Shown piece after piece: positions 1-10,853 of a stretch of 64,000 nt of DNA. The stretch is from Pteria penguin (Eukaryota > Mollusca > Bivalvia > Pterioida > Pteriidae). The DNA is taken from the NCBI GenBank assembly GCA_035048485.1, contig CM068583.1:70498231-70562230 (forward strand). The letters run 5' to 3'. Each line of letters opens with the position of its first letter. Within the stretch, counting starts at the first letter, position 1. A program made the position numbers and the translations under genes. The notes below the pieces were generated by a model that saw only the letters and a list, made by a program, of their open reading frames with translations, made no database searches and had not been told where the DNA came from.

Positions 1-830
1 CATCTGTCTGGTGATTGGCCCTAGGGACTGGGGGGAGGGGGTGGTTTCATGCTGACATGTCTCCATTCATATGTCTGGTGATTGGCCAAAGGGGACTCGG
101 GGTGGTATTATGCTGACATGTCTCCATTCATATGTCTGGTGATTGGCTCCAGGGAACTGGGTGGTATTATGCTGACATGTCTCCATTCATCTGTCTGGTG
201 ACTGGCCCCAGGGGACTGGCGGGAAGGGGTGGTTTCATGCTGACATGTCTCCATTCATCTGTCTGGTGATTGACCCCAGGGGACTGGGGGGACGGGGTTG
301 TATCATGCTGACATGTCTCCATTCAATTTGGTCTGGTGATTGGCTCCAGGGGACTGGGGTGGTGGTATCATGCTGACATGTTGCTATTCATCTGTCTGGT
401 GAATGGGGATTGGCCCCAGGGGGTTGGGGTGTTATCATGCTGACATGATTCCATTCATCTGTCTGGTGATTGGCCCCTGGGGGTTGAGGGTGGTATCATG
501 TTGACATGTCTCCATTCATCTGCCTGGTGATTGGTCTAAGGGGACTGAGGATGGTATCATGCTGACATGTCTACATTCATCTGTCTGGTGATTGGCCCCA
601 GGGGACCGGGGAGAGGGGATGGTATCATCCTGACATGTCTACATTCATCTATCTGGTGATTGACCCCAGGGGACTGGGGTGGTGGTATCATGCTGACATG
701 TCTCCATTCATCTGTCTGGTGATTGGCCCCAGGGGACCGGGGAGAGGGGATGGTATCATCCTGACATGTCTACATTCACCTATCTGGTGATTGACCCCAG
801 GGGACTGGGGGAAGTGTGTGATATTAGGCT
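1..830. repeat. Tandem minisatellite, ~60 bp unit, ~13 copies
   Basis: Roughly 13 imperfect copies run head to tail, each with the core GTCTGGTGATTGGCCCCAGG, then a G-rich stretch of variable length, then ATCATGCTGACATGTCTCCA. The unit varies from about 57 to 70 bp, mostly through the G-rich part. The array is cut by the left edge of the window, so its full size is unknown. It lies upstream of the first recognisable PARP exon, either intronic or 5' of the gene. Confidence 0.9.
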
Positions 831-1942
831 CTGTTAATTCATGTGGGTTTTTTAAGATTTTGATTATCTTTATGTATGTTTGTTTGCTACACTTTGTTTA
901 TAATATTTAGTTTAGTCAGTCATGTTATTGTTGTTTTGTATGTGATAAATATTGTTTTGTTTTTATTAAAACTTGAATTCTGGCTTTGTACTTTATACAT
1001 GTATTCTGTTTTAGTAGAAAATCAATAAATGACCCTATATCACTACTGAAGTCTTTGTCTCTTTAAGTAAAAAATTGTTGAATGGACATCAAACAAAATG
1101 AAATCATACTAATAATCAAAATAGTATTATGTTGTAGAAAACTTGCCAAAAAGTTTTAGGAAAAAAGTGATGATGTTTGTTGTCATGGATACCATTCTGT
1201 TCTTACCAAAAGGCGATGAATATCCCTATACATACAGACTGATATTGATTGTATTTATTTACCCAGTATAGTATTATCATTAACAGTGTATGGATTAGAT
1301 TATGTGTAAAATTGTAAGAATGTAGTACATTACCAATGAAAAGGAAATATACTTAAAGCAGCATGAGTGACAATTCAGTTGGAAGGTGGAGATGTTGATA
1401 ATACTTCTTGTTACAATTATTCTTCATTACATGTAGGTTTACTCGGTGGCTGATTTGGTCACACTCTTTACTGTAGCTCACAGCTTAACCAAGTGCTCAA
1501 AGCCAGAGGACATGGAGAGGTTCACCAGAATACTTTAATTCTTGAGGTGCAGTGTTTCTTCCAAGTACTTGGTTTTCCCACTCCAGTAAACACTGGCTGC
1601 CACCCTGCAAGTGAAATTCCTGGTGTGGTATTCATACAACAAAGAAGCAGAATCATCATTGGTCACCTTCCATCTAATGTACTCTCTAATTTTGTAAATC
1701 TTAAAAATTTTAATTTTGTCTGCTATTGCATTATAATTTATGATGATGATACATGTACTTGTATTTCATTCAGATATAGCAAATTGAATATATATCACAT
1801 AAGAAAAATAGGAAGGATTCTAGAAAATGTATAAAATGAAAGTTATAAACATAATCAAGTATATGACCAGTAGAGCTTTTCCTAGTTTTAGGTCATGTTA
1901 CCTTTTGTATTTAGTTGTAAATGATATACTCTTCTGTTATAG
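831..1942. other. Non-coding stretch upstream of the first recognised PARP exon
   Basis: AT-rich sequence with no exon I can assign. An open frame from about 1454 to 1834 (+) has an internal part (about 1478-1690) with protein-like composition. However, it starts with no ATG, matches no family I recognise, and a putative donor near 1693 would leave phase 0, whereas the exon at 1943 needs one base from the exon before it. The missing 5' exons of the PARP gene (further macrodomains or RNA-binding domains in relatives) are either further left or not recognisable here. Confidence 0.5.
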
Positions 1943-2092
1943 GTACAAATAACTATGGTCAGACAGATGACTCTCAGCAGATGGAGCTAGATATTGGTCG
2001 CATTACACTCAAGGTCTATAAAGGGGACATAACTACAGCTACAGTAGAGGCCATCGTAAATGGTACAAATCCAGAATTTGATCTGAATAGAG
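1943..2092 (+). CDS. PARP14-like gene, visible exon 1: start of macrodomain
   Basis: First of nine exons (1943-2092, 5132-5197, 7640-7828, 10149-10352, 10660-10853, 12666-13080, 17469-17620, 18103-18280, 20030-20313) that splice in frame to 609 residues plus stop. The 5' end of the gene is missing. This exon follows a TATAG acceptor and ends AG|GTAAAT in phase 1. Residues ~18-49 read as the beginning of a macrodomain: a beta strand (ITLKVYKGDIT), then EAIVNGTNP, the ADP-ribose-binding A-[IV]-V-N-x-[AT]-N segment of the family. Relatives (PARP9/14/15) are interferon- or stress-linked ADP-ribosyltransferases acting in the cytosol and nucleus. Family assignment is strong; the exact orthologue is not resolved. 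Confidence 0.85.
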
Positions 2093-2521
2093 GTAAATGG
2101 TCAATGTTTATTTTTGTAAGACTGATGGAAAGTGTTGTGAATGCTTGCTTTTCATTTGTATTGACCATTCATTTTTGTAAGATTTGAAACTGTTATAAAA
2201 TGGTTAACGCTTAATGGTCACAAATTTGAGTTTTGCCAGCAATGTTTTGCAGTGCTGGTAAACTGAGTGTTTGTGATTAATAATGGATTATTCTAATCCC
2301 CTTTTCTGAATTGTCAATTTCCCTTGGCTAGACATGTGTTATCACTATAAACCATCCTCAACACATTAGTTTTACCTCAAAGGGCTCAGGTAAACTAGTG
2401 TTTTGATGCATTATTCTTTGTCTGATCATCTATCATCCAGTGTTTTATGTCTGTCAATTTGTCATTTATTTTTAACTTCCTCAAAAACACACTTAGGATT
2501 TTGAAAGAAATTTGTAGTACC

Positions 2522-2554
<33 letters not shown>

Positions 2555-5131
2555 TTTTTTTTTTGGTGGGTACCAAAATTTGTGAGCATGAGCTTTTTGA
2601 CTTTTTAAATACTTTAACCTTGGTCTAACTTATGAACAGTAAAAGATAAGGCTGTAGTATTTCATGTATGTATTCCTTGTGACAAGACTTTTCACTGGGT
2701 ACCAAAAGTTTTGTCCTTGTGATGTTGACCTTGAACTTTGATCTGCTTTTAAAAACAATTTAAACCTTGGTCATAACTTTGAGCTTGATCTTAACTTTTG
2801 AACAATAAGAGGTAAGGTCTGTATATTTTACATGTGTATTCCTTGTGTCACTTAATTTCACTGTTACCACAGTTTTTATGCCCCGCCATGGAAAATGATC
2901 ATGGCATCTAGTTTTACCCTTTTCTTTCCATCCATAATTCGTCATCTTTTTGTTTCCGTGCTCTATCTGTGCAATGGATGCACAAATTGAATTGAAATTG
3001 AATATAATGATACATCAGGAGATGATCTAAGTCAAGTATTTATTTAGTTTTGGTCAAATAATTTTTGATGGAGTTATGCCCCCTTGGACTTAGAAAATTT
3101 CTTATAACAGTTTCCATGCTCTTTCTCTTCTCCGCAGTGAATGGTGCTGGTGAAAATTTTTTGATGGAGTTATGCCTCTTGGACTTTGATGTCTATGCAT
3201 ATGTGGTAAATTCACCTTGTCTTAGCTACTCCTCCTTAACCCTTAGGAGGATTTCTATGAAACTTGGTCGAACTGAAGATTACAATATTTTAATGTGCAT
3301 TTGGTAAAGGGATTGCTTTTCAAAATTTTTACTGGAGTTATGGCCCATGGACTACATGTGCTGCTTAAAAAAATGTCATATTTCACTTTTGCTGCCGGTA
3401 GGGCATTTGTGGCGTATTGACTCATATAGATTACCTTTTGACCTGCTTTTCAGTACATGGTAATAACTTATGAACAGTAAGAGGTAGGGCTTTAATGTTA
3501 CACATGTGTATTCCTTGACATGGCCTTTCATTTGATATAAAATGTTTTACCTTGTGACCTTGGTCTTGAACTTTGGCTTGCATTTAAAGAACTTTAATCT
3601 TCGTCATAAACTATGAACAGTAAGAGGCAGAGCTTTTATATCTTACATTTGTATTTCTGTGAAAAGAGTTTCCTTGAGTACCAAACATTTTACCTTGTGT
3701 CCTTGACTGTGGATTTTGACCTGCTTGTCAAAAACTTTAATTTTGAAGAAAAAACTTTTAAACCGTCAAAGAGAGCACTTTGATATTTCATGTTTAGTCC
3801 TTATAACAAAACCTTTCCATTTGTACCATAATTAATTCACCTCAACGAAGCTGAGATGAGGTTATACTATACCCTCGTGATCTGTGTCTCTGTCTGCATC
3901 CCCATCTGAGTATTGGACAAAATATTTCTTCAAAATACCAAGATAGACTGATGCATCAGATGCTTTGTTTGATCTACATTTTCTGCTTCTTGCCTTGGTT
4001 AGGAAGTTTGGGATGGCTCAGTATTGGACAATGTACTAATGTCAGTGACCAAACTTACTTCCAAGATAGACCCCATGCATCAGATTCCACATCTGATCTA
4101 CTTTTTCCGCTTTAGTGACCTGGGGCCAGTTGTTTGAAACTTTAATCAATGGTTAACAGTTTGAGAGACAAATAAATTATTTATAGGATTCTTCTTTTTT
4201 TACTAATCAGCACACAGATAAGGACTTCCAGACTTCTTATTTCAAAGATATAGTCAGATGAAATTGAACCTTTGGTTAGCTTATCCAATGGTTAAAGTTT
4301 GGAACAACTGGCCCTTGTTTAAGACGTTTCGGGCAGCTCGCTATTGGACAAATCTGCCTGTGGCCTATCTAGGCACCCTATGAACAAATTTGAATTATTT
4401 TACTACATTTTTATGTCCCTGAATTGATAGATTGAGGAAATTTGTTTTTGACATGTCTGTCTGTTTTTTGTTTGCTTGTTTTTCTGTTGTCACCATCAAC
4501 TTAGACTTCATATTTGGCATGCATACTCCACTAAAAGACTCTTTCCAAATTACATCAAGGGCACTGACCTCGTTACCTTGACTATGACCTTTGATTTACA
4601 TTTTAAAATTTGCCTTATTTTGACTTAGTTTCTGTGCTGGGCATTCATTTTTCACAAACACATCTACTTTAGGTAATGTTTTATGCTGTATAAGTGAAAA
4701 ATCAACATTCTGCAATTGAAAGTGAAATGCTGCCATTGAGATGTACTATGTAATTTTTTTTTTTGGACTTTTAATTCTGACTGTCTTCAAAAACTAACAT
4801 ATCATATGAACCATAATAGGTTTAGAACGCTAGGCTTTGATATTTAAAAGGTGTATTTTTTGTGAATAGACCTTTTCAATGTTTTCTATCAATTGATATC
4901 ATAATTTTCTTACTTGTGACATGAGCTTTTATTTGATACCATGACTTTTGACCTTGATCTTGGACTTTGACCTACTTTTCAAAAACCACTAGGGGTAGGG
5001 CTTAGAGACTTCACACAAAGGTCCCACATGTCAAGAGCTTTCATTTTATGCCATAATTATTATATGTAAAGTGGAGAAATGTTTATTATCTATAGCAACA
5101 CCAGCAGATTTTGTTTTAACTTCATTTGTAG
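2093..5131. repeat. Intron 1, mostly degenerate dispersed repeats
   Basis: The intron contains a (TAG)n microsatellite at about 2518-2553 and many diverged copies of a ~90-110 bp monomer built around GACCTTGACCTTGGACTTTG and TTTTGAACCATAAGAG, especially at 2600-3840 and 4560-5060. A hairpin head of the kind seen elsewhere in the window (CACCTCA ... TGAGGT, near 3837-3863) is followed by CTGTCTGC-rich DNA. A short open frame at 3065-3307 lies inside this repeat and is not considered a gene. Confidence 0.7.
4122..4314. mobile_element. MITE-like element with GGGCCAGTTGTT inverted termini
   Basis: Left end GGGGCCAGTTGTTTGAAACT and right end GTTTGGAACAACTGGCCC are inverted copies, and the inversion continues inward (AATGGTTAA against TTAACCATT-like sequence). 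The length is about 193 bp with no coding potential. It interrupts the dispersed repeat of intron 1. Superfamily not determined; the target duplication is too short to call. Confidence 0.75.
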
Positions 5132-5197
5132 GAAAAGTTTCACAATATTTACAAGAAAAAGGAGGAAATGACCTTCGACAACAAGTAGAATTACATA
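5132..5197 (+). CDS. PARP14-like gene, visible exon 2: macrodomain
   Basis: A 66 bp exon between a TTTGTAG acceptor and an A|GTAAGT donor, in phase 1 at both ends. It continues the macrodomain after the conserved asparagine segment. It encodes a helix (KVSQYLQEKGGNDLRQQVEL) that corresponds to the glycine-containing loop and helix after the VNxxN motif in the family. In most macrodomains this stretch reads G-G-V-A; here the double glycine comes later, so ADP-ribose binding or hydrolysis cannot be assumed. Confidence 0.8.
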
Positions 5198-7639
5198 GTA
5201 AGTATTTTTCTTTCACTATAATATTGATTTAATTTTTGAATCGTAAGAGGTAGGGCTTTCCTGTTTCATATGCATATTCCTTGCGACCAGAAGTTTCTGT
5301 TGCTACAACAAGTTTTTACTTTGTGACCTTAACCATGCCCTTTGACTTATATTTCAAAAAGTTTAACATAGGCTATAACTTTTGAATTTTATGGGCGTAT
5401 TCCCATGGGATTGGTATAGGACATTACAAAATTTGCCTTATTTGGACTTTGTTGACATCAGGGGCATTCATGGAATCAACTTTTCTGCTGCTGATCTGCA
5501 GAAGGTACTCCATAATGCAAATACAACAGTTAGAGATTTGTCTTCCATATTAAGCAAGTACATGTATATCATTGATTTCAAGACTTTTCATTGATGTTAG
5601 ATTTGTCTTCTTATTGTAATGTTTTTCTCTGTGTAAAGTAAAACTTAATATCTTTTTAAACAAAGAGATAAGTTTTTTGCCCCTGGAATCATTTATAGGA
5701 GCATGCTGTTTTTGGCTTATATTCCTTATGATAATATCTTTTTAGTTGAAACCAAAAGATTTTACCTTGTGGCCTTGACTATGACCCATGACCTACATTT
5801 CAAAAACTTGTATTTCATAAACACATAAAGACCATATATCTGTAAACTTATCACATTTTCAACTTCTTCAGAAGTACTCAAGGTCCGCTACAATAGATGT
5901 TGTTTTTCGGCCCTATCTGTTAAGGACTGTAACCAATGTGGGCGACATAATCCTCAGAGAGTACCGTCCTTGACAAACTTCTTCCGATCTACTGCTTAGA
6001 TTAACGAAGTCAATGGGTCAGAGTGATGTAGAAGGATTTTAAAAAGTATTGTCGTACTTGGTTCCACAATGAAATTTTGAAATTGTTTTTTGATATTTTC
6101 TTTGAAAAGTTGTTGCAGGTCTTTTGCGACGGATGTTGCATGCCAACAATACTTAGATGTTTCTAATCATTTTCTCAGTAAGTGATATATATATTGAAGT
6201 GAAATTCGATTTATTGATGAAGTGTGAGTAGAATTAACTTCAAACTTTGTTTTTCTTAATCATACCCCCCACAAATGAAGTTTGGGGGTATATTGGAATC
6301 ACTTTGCCTGTCTGGCTGTCCATCCGTCCATCCATCTGTCTGTCCGTCTGTTCAGAAAACTTTAACCTTGGCCATAACTTTTGAACCAAAAGAGACAGGG
6401 GCCTTCATACTACACATGTGTATTCCTTGTGGCAAGATCTTTCAGTCAGTATCATATTTTTTTACCTCTTGACCTTGACGTTTGAGCTACTTTGGGAAAA
6501 ACCTTAACCTTGGCCATAACTTTTGAACCAAATGAGATGGGGTCTTCATAGTACACTGTGTATTCCTTGTAGGAAGACCTTTCTGTCAATACCAAACTTT
6601 TTGACCCCTTGACCTTGACATTTGACCAACTTTTGTAAAACTTTAACCTTGGCAATAACTTTTAAACCAAAAGAGATGGGGTCTTCATAACACACATGTG
6701 TATTCCTTGTAGACCTTTCTGTCAGTAGCAAAAATTTTGACCTCATGACCTTGACTTTGACATTTAATCTACTTTTGAAAAACTTTAATGTTGGCTACAA
6801 CTTTTGAACCAAATGAGATGGGTTCTTTATAGTACACATGTGTATTCCTTGTAGAAAGACCTTTCTGTCAGTACCAAAAATTTTTGACCCCCTGACCTTG
6901 ACCTTGATGTTTGACGTACTTTTGAAAAACTTTAACCTTGGTCATAACTTTGGAACCAAAAGAGATGGGGCTTTCATACTACACATGTGTAATCGTTGTG
7001 GCAAGATTTGTTTGTCGGTACCAAAATATTTGAACCCATGATCTCGACATTGACATTTGACCTACTTTAGATAAACTTTAACCTTAGCTGTAACTTTTGA
7101 ACCAAAAGAAATGGGGCCTTCATATTACACATGTACATTTCTTGTAGCAAGACTTTTCTGTCAGTACAAAAATTTTTGATCTTGTGACCTTTACCTTGGT
7201 CTTTGCCCTACTTCAAATTTTGTTGCCGCAGGGGGTATTTGTCTGTTAGGATAGTTCTAGTTGAGTTTTATTTTTATTTTTTTTTTTGCAAAATTAGGAC
7301 CCTTGGACTTGGTTAAATTTAAAGAATTTCCAATTTTTATCACCTTTTCTCCAGTTTCAGTTTTTTTTCCCAGCAAGGACATTGTGTTCCTCTGACACAT
7401 TTAGTTATATATGCTTATACAAGGAAATGCTTATAGAATCTTTTTCTTAAAAATAAAAAATGACAATGCGTTCTTAATTGATACACAGTATTTTCATGAC
7501 ATGCATTCATAAGGTTTGATTACAACACTGCCAGTATTGCAGTATTTAGCCCTTTGTGAAAAGCAGACTTGAGTAACATAGTATTCATGCATTTGAATAT
7601 TGAAGAAGTTTTATAATGATTTGTTTTCTTGTGTGTTAG
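5198..7639. repeat. Intron 2, with dispersed repeat element of family B
   Basis: About 5220-5830 holds more of the GACCTTGACC-type monomer. A better-defined element occupies about 6264-7250 and is listed separately. Open frames at 5382-5594, 6275-7041 and their minus-strand counterparts fall inside these repeats and are not genes. 7260-7600 is AT-rich with nothing recognised. Confidence 0.7.
6264..7250 (+). mobile_element. Family B hairpin-headed repeat with ~120 bp internal monomers
   Basis: The head reads ATACCCCCC, a short loop, then GGGGGTATA, followed by a run of CTGTC/CCATCC. The body is about seven diverged monomers, each with CTTTAACCTTGGCCATAAC, TTTTGAACCAAAAGAGA, ACACATGTGTATTCCTTGT and a closing GACCTTGAC. 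The tail is GTTGCCGCAGGGGGTATTTG, which repeats the GGGGGTAT inverted motif of the head. No protein is encoded. The layout matches families A, C, G and I in this window. Confidence 0.65.
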
Positions 7640-7828
7640 AGAAAGATATGAAGAAATACGGAATAGCAGTTACTATATGTGTGAACAATAATAAGTTGGA
7701 ATGTGATGCCATAGTTCATGTAGATGTGGAAACTGACACAAGAAACATGAAAGAGAAAATTGTGAAAGCTATTCATGCAGCTGATAGTCTGGACAAGAAA
7801 TCCTTGGGATTCCCTGCGCTAGGACAAG
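7640..7828 (+). CDS. PARP14-like gene, visible exon 3: macrodomain core
   Basis: Acceptor TGTTAG and donor G|GTGAGA, phase 1 at both ends. Residues 73-134 carry the central macrodomain strands and helix: CDAIVHVDVE matches the family's C-K-x-I-I-H-V strand, and SLGFPALGQ matches the conserved S-[IV]-x-F-P-A-[IL]-G-[TS] strand and loop that contacts the ADP-ribose phosphates. The usual threonine or serine after the last glycine is glutamine here. Confidence 0.88.
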
Positions 7829-8354
7829 GTGAGATTACTCTACGCTAAGAAAAATGAGGAGTTACCGGCTCAGTTATGTGGCAGAAGTCACCATGGAGCT
7901 ATACAATACATGAATATAAATAATATAATAGAACATTTAACACATTACAAAAATATTTGATTGTAGTGCAACTACGATACCGACTTAGGACGGTCATTTA
8001 ATTTGACAAAAGCCAAACAAATGGTGTGGTTAACCAGTTTACGGGCCCACCTTCCCACTCACCGTAACAGCAGAACAATCAAAAGGCGTACATTTAAAAA
8101 TTTATAAATAATCCTCCATGTAAAGAACAAGGGTCAACAGGTATCGCATATTGAGAGGTCATAAAAATATAAACACGTAAGGTATTGTAAAACACATAAT
8201 GGTATAAAAATATATGCGACATCAACATGATAAACCGTGCTCTGCCAGTCTGAAAGTGAGCTAAGACCCTAGATCTGTAGGAGTCCCGACTAACAGTCAG
8301 AGGGGACGAAGTTCAGGACCATGTCTCCTCTGAAAGAGGTTTGGACAAGGCCCG

Positions 8355-8732
8355 TCATATAGTCCCCACCGCCTTGTTAGTCAGCGTGCAACGTTCAAGT
8401 AAAAGTCTGCATAAGGCTGTAGAGGGGCAAAATACAAGACCTATAGTCTTTTTGATGATCTCAATATCATGTTTTCTATTTAGGAGACGTTTGACTATTT
8501 TATTACATGATAAAATAATGTTATCGGAGCCTTTTACTTTCCTTAGTTTATATACGAGATCACCGTAAAAATTAGGATGGGAAATTCCATTGTATACATA
8601 CTGTTGAAAAGAAATATTTCCAAATTTAGATAGAAGTTCTGAATAAGATCTGAAGAATTTGCCGAATGTTTTTCTTAGCTTGTGATATCTGTAACCCTGA
8701 GTAAAAAGTTTAGTAGTAATTTGTAATTTCAT
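8355..8732 (-). pseudogene. C-terminal (thumb) part of Penelope-like RT, frame-broken
   Basis: A 125-residue frame with QGYRYHKLRKTFGKFFR and GISHPNFYGDLVYKLRKVKG, the conserved block found after the palm in Penelope-like polyproteins. It is separated from the RT frame by a TGA after the LNKANT segment, another TGA (CATAAATGA) and a one-base deletion relative to copy 2 (GAAATTACAA versus GAAATTTACAA). It ends before any endonuclease domain. A remnant, not an expressed gene. Confidence 0.8.
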
Positions 8733-8944
8733 TTATGAAAATCCAAAATATCGGTGCAGCCTCTGACAAATCGAACTAATTGAGATATATAGATACCATA
8801 TGATGTGAGTCGAGGGACATCGCCATCCAAGTAAGGGAAATTTACAATAAGAAATCCAAAATCCTCACGTTTATCATAAATATTAGTATATATTAGGTGG
8901 TTGATAATTTTGATGTTTAAATCTAAGAAAGGTGTAGATTTATC

Positions 8945-9778
8945 TCAAGTATTAGCTTTATTCAATGTGAGCTCTGGTGGATATATTTCTGATATAAATT
9001 GTTCGAATTCAGGGTTGTCGATCACCAAAATGTCATCCAGATATCTGCAAGTATTATTAAATTTGTCAATGAGGTCAAAACGTTTTGATTTTTGAATAGA
9101 AACCATAAAATCCCTCTCATAACAATAAAGAAATAAATCTGCTATCAGAGGCGCGCAGTTAGTACCCATAGGAATCCCAACTATTTGTTGATATATCTTG
9201 CCATCAAATTGCACAAAAATATTATTCATGAGAAAATCTAGTGCTTTACATAATTCCTTGCAAGTCCAGTATTTATATGAAGTATATTGTTTGTTGGAAA
9301 AGAATCCAGAGTTATTGGAAGTACATATGTACGTTTTAGATTCTCTGTGAAAACACCATTGTATAAGAGACAGCAACTTGCTTTTAATCAAATCATGAGG
9401 CAGAGATGTATAAAGTGTAGAAAAATCAAATGTAGAAATTTGAATCGCTTTGAAATTTAGCGAAAGAAGTTTGTCTATAACTTCATGAGAATTTCTAATC
9501 GACCAAAAGTAATTGATGTTACTATTATGAAATGCGACATCACAATATTTGATAATATGATCTTTTATAGCAGTTAGAGCAGACGTAATATGTTTCGATA
9601 GTACCGTAGTAGAGCAGTGGCTAGAATTAGATATGAAATGTGATTTATATGGACTTTTATGTAGTTTTGGGAGCCAATACATGGTTGGTAGATCAGATTT
9701 ATCAGTTTTAATTTTGAAGTCGGACATGGTCATGAGGTGATCGTGCAAGGTGCTCTCTTTTGAGGTAGGCAAAGTCAT
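8945..9778 (-). pseudogene. Penelope-like reverse transcriptase, partial reading frame
   Basis: A 277-residue open frame. From the N-terminus it shows WLPKLHKSP, a palm motif A (STFDFSTLYTSLPHD, two aspartates before the turn), QQIVGIPMGTNCAPLIADL (motif B) and CRYLDDILVIDNPEF (motif C with the catalytic D-D pair intact). The RT fold would copy element RNA for insertion. The start is uncertain: an in-frame TGA lies just upstream of the first ATG, where full-length relatives continue, so the frame is 5' truncated. The catalytic residues survive although the rest is broken. Confidence 0.82.
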
Positions 9779-9859
9779 TTTTCAATCTTCCTGATAATGT
9801 TAATGGAAATTGTCATGTCTCATTGAGGAAAATGTAACACTCAAGTTCAGTAGATCTAA

Positions 9860-10045
9860 GTATTAAATCTTGCCTTTGTTAATCTGTTGGAATGAAAGAA
9901 TAAAAATCTGGGTTCCATGCCACAGCAAATATTGATATGTAAAAGACCCTGCACTGCTTCAGGTGGGTCTGTTGCATAAGTTGATGCACCTCAAGATGCC
10001 ACTGCCTGGTTAGTGAAATATTTCTGGTTTGTCATTAACTAATTA
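9860..10045 (+). mobile_element. Degenerate V-domain SINE relic
   Basis: The stretch GAATGAAAGAATAAAAATCT, then GGTTCCATGCC, then GACCCTGCACTGCTTCAGGT and GGGTCTGTTGCA lines up with the body of the better-preserved SINE at 60.3 kb (GGATGAGACAGTAAATACTG, GATCCCTAACTGCTTTGGGT, GGGTCCGTTGCA). The tRNA-like head is not recognisable. It sits in PARP intron 3, just beyond the Penelope-like copy. Confidence 0.55.
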
Positions 10046-10148
10046 ATAAATCTGTTGAGATGAAAGAATTCAATGGTAGTTGTTTAAATATAAGTATGGT
10101 ATACATGTCAATGCAGAGGATGATCTGTGTGTCTCCTTTCATATGCAG

Positions 10149-10352
10149 CATTTGGAGTAAAGACAGGGGATCTTGCCAAGGACTTTTTTAAGGCCATTAC
10201 AGAGGAGGAGTCCAAAGTGGATTCCCTAAGGGAAATCCATGTAGTTCTTTTTCAGAAAGAAATGTTGTTCCCTTTCATGGATTCCATCAAAAAAAGCTGT
10301 GAGAAATATAAGCCTGGATATTTTGACCGCTTTTTAAAATGGACTGGACTTG
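10149..10352 (+). CDS. PARP14-like gene, visible exon 4: end of macrodomain
   Basis: Acceptor ATATGCAG, donor G|GTAAGT, phase 1 at both ends. Residues 136-185 carry the last macrodomain helix and strand (KTGDLAKDFFKAITEE, REIHVVLFQ, then a helix FMDSIKKSCEKY); this order is the family's C-terminal pattern. Residues 186-202 (PGYFDRFLKWTGLG) form a linker toward the KH-like part. Confidence 0.85.
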
Positions 10353-10659
10353 GTAAGTCTTTTCAGTGTATTTAGTCAAATACTATAGTATTCTAAGTCA
10401 TGACATATTAAACCTTTACATTATATGACTTGGCAAAAATAGGGGAAAAAAAGCCCTATTAATTTGTTTATTGAAAGGGAATTTTATGGGATAACTCGTA
10501 GTTACTTGTACACAGAATATGATTTCCTTATGACCAGAGCTTTGAAGTTTTGACAGGCTCTGTTGTCTTTTGAATCCTCAGTGATGTATTATGCAAGTCA
10601 AAACAAAAAAATAAAGAAAAAAACTCTTCGCTTTACAAACTTGTTTAATTGTTTTGCAG

Positions 10660-10853
10660 GAAAAAAGATAGATGTATCATGGGATAAAGTGAGAACTATT
10701 CCAGTGAACAACTTGTCTGTGACTCTCATTCTCTATGGCAAAAATGGGGTAGATATTGATAATGCCATTAGGAAACTAGAGGGGGGCATTGAAGAATGCT
10801 TCAAGACCAAATTGTTTGAGGAATCTGTTATCAAAAGATTCAACAAAGAACAG
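10660..10853 (+). CDS. PARP14-like gene, visible exon 5: linker and KH-like region
   Basis: Acceptor TTTGCAG, donor CAG|GTATTG, phase 1 in and phase 0 out. Residues 204-267 contain a strand (VTLILYGKNGVDIDNAI) and a basic helix ending in FNKEQ. In PARP14 relatives the region between the last macrodomain and the WWE domain contains KH-like folds, and this exon with the next fits that. Sequence similarity alone is weak, so the domain name is inference; the exon itself is supported by phase and position. Confidence 0.75.

Larger units (their letters stand above)
7845..9840 (-). mobile_element. Penelope-like element copy 1, in antisense within PARP intron 3
   Basis: On the minus strand it has an RT-type reading frame (9778-8945), a downstream part (8944-8355) broken by a shared TGA and a frameshift, and a 3' untranslated tail down to about 7845. 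The tail matches the tail of copy 2 (about 32795-33297, plus strand), which fixes the 3' boundary. The 5' boundary is unclear; residual similarity to a coding frame seems to run to about 9840. No GIY-YIG endonuclease domain is recognisable, and no long terminal repeats are present. The family call rests on the LPKLHK, TLYTSLPH and GIPMGTN...YLDD motifs typical of Penelope-like RTs. Confidence 0.8.

Noticed and set aside
2395..2589. Leucine-rich minus-strand ORF
   Set aside because: Leucine run comes from the (TAG)n microsatellite.
6275..7041. Small ORFs within family B repeats
   Set aside because: Reading frames through dispersed repeat monomers on both strands; no conserved frame between monomers.
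8341..8568. Plus-strand 75-residue ORF (and its partner 32579-32806)
   Set aside because: Antisense shadows of the Penelope-like thumb frame.
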